Shown here: in pieces, positions 6,083 to 7,651 of the stretch
How the letters are laid out: every line of letters begins with the position of its first letter
Position numbering within the stretch: the first letter of the stretch is position 1
Source: a bacterium
GTDB taxonomy: Bacteria; Patescibacteriota; Doudnabacteria; UBA920
NCBI GenBank assembly: GCA_021789715.1
Contig: JAJYJE010000046.1
Location: 1-7,651, forward strand
Direction of reading: 5' to 3'
Length of the DNA: 7,651 nucleotides
The notes under the pieces: model-generated
Database searches by the model: none
What the model was told of the DNA's origin: nothing
Seen by the model: the letters and a program-made list of their open reading frames with translations, nothing else
Program-made: the position numbers and the translations under genes

Positions 6083-6400
6083 ATGTCTCAACTTTTTTCT
6101 CTCCTCAACGACTTTCTCGACAACCAAAAAAAGGAAATTTACGCCGCGCTGGCCCTAATCGGCCTGACTGACGCATTATTTGCGGCTTTATTTACCCTGC
6201 AGTTCGCCGCCACTCACCAGTTCCGCAACTATATGATCCTGGGCAGCCATACGCAACCCTGCTCCTGGTCGCAATTCCTTATGGCAGGCGGCCGCTGGCT
6301 GGCATTCGCCAATCTGTTCTTTTTTGTTCCGGCAATTTTGATCTCCATGCTCCTGCCGCGGATAGTGGAGCTGGCCAGATCGGCACAGGAAAACGATTAA
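6083..6400 (+). CDS. Small two-segment membrane protein, copy 2 of a tandem pair
   Basis: This 105-residue paralogue of the preceding gene begins 42 bases after it. Hydrophobic segments lie at ~19-43 and ~72-95. Residues shared with copy 1 (numbering here) are D30, A31, F41, A42, T44, Q46, R48, YMILGS at 50-55, C60, F65, G69, W72, L73, F75, N77, F81, P83, A84 and I94-V95. The central loop between the two segments is the most conserved part, which suggests that this loop, not the membrane anchor, is the functional centre. The C-terminus ends in acidic residues (AQEND), unlike the basic tail of copy 1, so the two may have diverged in role or form a heterodimer. No Shine-Dalgarno site is seen. 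The function is unknown. Confidence 0.75.
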   Translation: MSQLFSLLNDFLDNQKKEIYAALALIGLTDALFAALFTLQFAATHQFRNYMILGSHTQPCSWSQFLMAGGRWLAFANLFFFVPAILISMLLPRIVELARSAQEND

Positions 6401-6469
6401 CAGCCGCAAATTGTCTCAGGCGGGGCATAACAGAACCCTATGAATGTCTTGCGGCCCGTTTTGTAGTAT

Positions 6470-6504
6470 TTTGCAGATTCGCATTTTTCGAAACTTTGCA
6501 GATT
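6470..6504 (+). repeat. Direct repeat TTTGCAGATT before the YbaK-like gene
   Basis: TTTGCAGATT occurs at 6470-6479 and 6495-6504, 25 bases apart; the second copy ends one base before the ATG. The 105-base gap after copy 2 also holds CCGCAA (6404-6409) / TTGCGG (6449-6454), a 6-bp inverted pair with a long loop. No promoter hexamers stand out. Confidence 0.45.
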
Positions 6505-6505
6505 T

Positions 6506-7009
6506 ATGAAAAAAACACCAAAGAAAAAAACACCGGTAAAAAAATTCGAAAGCAAGATCACCAAATTCCTCGACCAAGCCAAGGTTAAATACGGCGTCAT
6601 CGAACACAAAGTCGTCTACACCGCGCACGACGCCGCGCAGACCACCAAGAAAAAACTTTCCGACATCGCGAAAGTCGTTTTGGTCAAGGCCGACAACGAT
6701 TACGTACTGATCGTGTTGCCGGCCGGAAAATACGTTGATTTTAACGGGATAAAAAAAGCCCTTAAAGCCAAAAAAATCGGCATGGCCAGCGAAAAAGACA
6801 TCGTCAGACACCTTAAGACTAAAATCGGCCTGCTCCATCCGTTTGGCTCGGAATATAACTTAAAAACTTTGCTCGATAGAACCTTGGCCAAATCCAAAAA
6901 AATGATTGCTTCCGCCGGAGCCTACACGCACAGCGTGGAAATCAAACTCAAAGATTTCGAAAAACTCACGAATCCTATAAAAGGAACATTCTCTAAAGCT
7001 AAGAGATGA
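6506..7009 (+). CDS. YbaK/EbsC-type aminoacyl-tRNA deacylase-like protein
   Basis: The YbaK fold acts on wrongly charged tRNAs (Cys-tRNA-Pro, Ala-tRNA-Pro and others) by hydrolysing the ester bond in trans. Residues ~17-155 fit the domain: a helix at 17-27, EHKVVYTAHDAAQ at 33-45, IAKVVLVKAD at 54-63 in which K56 lines up with the key lysine (K46) of E. coli YbaK, VLIVLPAGKYVD at 67-78, the glycine loop IGLLHPFG at 107-114, and SAG at 136-138 in place of the usual SGG. The total of 167 residues is normal. A very basic N-terminal tail (nine Lys in the first 17 residues) precedes the domain and could help bind tRNA. The substrate cannot be predicted. It lies in the same direction as aspS, two genes downstream. 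The ATG at 6506 has no Shine-Dalgarno site, and no in-frame start lies close upstream. Confidence 0.88.
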   Translation: MKKTPKKKTPVKKFESKITKFLDQAKVKYGVIEHKVVYTAHDAAQTTKKKLSDIAKVVLVKADNDYVLIVLPAGKYVDFNGIKKALKAKKIGMASEKDIVRHLKTKIGLLHPFGSEYNLKTLLDRTLAKSKKMIASAGAYTHSVEIKLKDFEKLTNPIKGTFSKAKR

Positions 7010-7049
7010 ACACAGATCCCGATAACCGCCATGGGTCAAGTAGAAATCC

Positions 7050-7072
7050 GCCGTTTTATTTATACTAACGGC
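7050..7072 (+). promoter_or_regulatory. Possible scpA -10 box inside an inverted repeat
   Basis: TATACT (7061-7066, 5 of 6 to a -10 box) sits between GCCGTT (7050-7055) and AACGGC (7067-7072), a perfect 6-bp pair. A repressor site around a promoter would look like this. No good -35 hexamer lies 16-18 bases upstream, so the call is weak. Confidence 0.3.
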
Positions 7073-7104
7073 CGCAAGCCATAATTTGCCAGAAATTAGA
7101 TTTG

Positions 7105-7137
7105 CATTCATCCGTAATCTATCCGTGTTAATCCACC
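7105..7137 (+). repeat. Degenerate ATCCG repeat block abutting the scpA start
   Basis: ATCCG at 7110, ATCCG at 7121 and ATCC at 7131 recur at 11- and 10-base steps, ending three bases before the TTG start. The words are degenerate forms of the ATCCGCG repeat seen before aspS. A related CACAGATCCCG sits at 7011-7021, right after the YbaK-like stop, so the 128-base gap looks bounded by repeat remnants. Confidence 0.5.
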
Positions 7138-7651
7138 TTGCAGCACCTTAAGCTCCGCCAATTTGAAGGGCCGCTCGATCTTCTGCTTACGCTCATTGAA
7201 GAGCGCAAGCTTAATATTACCGAAATTGCGCTGGCCGAAGTGACCGAGCAGTTTATGCGGTACATCCGGCAGCTGGAACGGATTGATCCCACAATTTTAG
7301 CCGATTACCTGTCGATTGCGGCCAAACTGCTGGTTATTAAGTCCAGAGCCATCCTGCCGACGCTGGAAGTCGAATCCGAGGAAGAAGACGCCGGAGTCAA
7401 TTTGGAATCGCGCCTACTGCTATATAAGCAGTTCAAGGAAGTCGCCAAATACCTGAAAAAACTGGACAACCGCCGCAAGCAAAGCTTTACTAGAGTCCTA
7501 AGCTTTGAAGAACGGATTAACTTTTTTCCCGACCCGAACGTAACGGCCGACCTGCTCCGCCAGCGCATCTTAAATGTAGTCAGCGGCTTGCGCGAGCTCG
7601 ACGCCCTGCCAAAAGCCAAGCTGCGAGAAGCCGTTTCAATCCAGGAAAAAA
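7138..7651 (+). CDS. scpA: Segregation and condensation protein A (3' end cut by window edge)
   Basis: ScpA is the kleisin subunit that bridges Smc heads and binds ScpB in the bacterial condensin complex. The frame is open from a TTG at 7138 to the edge (171 full codons); family members are usually about 230-260 residues, so the C-terminal winged-helix part that contacts the Smc cap is missing. The N-terminus is diagnostic: QFEGPLDLLLTLIEERKLNI at about 8-27, then EVTEQFMRYI and DYLSIAAKLLVIKSRAILP, which form the Smc-neck-binding helices, followed by an acidic linker (ESEEEDAG). The TTG is the only usable start because an in-frame TAA lies at 7129-7131 and the family motif begins a few residues in. 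No Shine-Dalgarno site is present; an ATCCG repeat block touches the start. scpB would be expected just downstream, outside the window. Confidence 0.95.
   Translation, partial: MQHLKLRQFEGPLDLLLTLIEERKLNITEIALAEVTEQFMRYIRQLERIDPTILADYLSIAAKLLVIKSRAILPTLEVESEEEDAGVNLESRLLLYKQFKEVAKYLKKLDNRRKQSFTRVLSFEERINFFPDPNVTADLLRQRILNVVSGLRELDALPKAKLREAVSIQEK

Noticed and set aside
6404..6454. CCGCAA/TTGCGG pair as a terminator after the second small membrane protein gene
   Set aside because: The stem is only 6 bp with a loop of about 39 bases and no clean T-run.

Overview
The window most resembles a Candidate Phyla Radiation (Patescibacteria / Parcubacteria-like) genome. The signs are short genes, few Shine-Dalgarno sites, several TTG starts and a set of family members I associate with that group. 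This placement is inference, because no rRNA or marker tree is available. Base composition is near 50% GC. The standard genetic code fits: TGA is used as a stop at 7007-7009, and no gene needs TGA read through.

Left half, minus strand (1-3499), read right to left: a DEDD-type 3'-5' exonuclease / RNase H-like protein; lgt (prolipoprotein diacylglyceryl transferase); an unrecognised integral membrane protein with about nine segments, lying in the same frame as lgt just after its stop; and an HtrA/DegP-like envelope protein cut by the left edge. In the HtrA-like protein all three catalytic-triad positions appear replaced, so it looks like a membrane-anchored pseudoprotease with a PDZ domain. Three of these four genes point to the cell envelope.

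Centre (3500-3891) is a 392-base divergent intergenic region. It holds a 14-bp perfect palindrome, a 10-bp inverted repeat, a good sigma-70-type promoter reading right, a leader hairpin, and a block of ATCCGCG repeats ending at the aspS start codon.

Right half, plus strand (3892-7651): aspS (AspRS, bacterial type with GAD domain, probably non-discriminating); two tandem paralogous ~105-residue membrane proteins of a family I do not recognise; a YbaK-type aminoacyl-tRNA deacylase-like protein; and scpA (chromosome segregation/condensation), cut by the right edge. aspS and the YbaK-like gene suggest a tRNA charging and quality-control theme. The paired small membrane proteins between them are the best candidate for something undescribed.

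A degenerate ATCCGCG-type repeat with ~11-base spacing recurs directly upstream of three start codons (HtrA-like, aspS, scpA). I see no tRNA, rRNA, CRISPR array, transposase or convincing intrinsic terminator.
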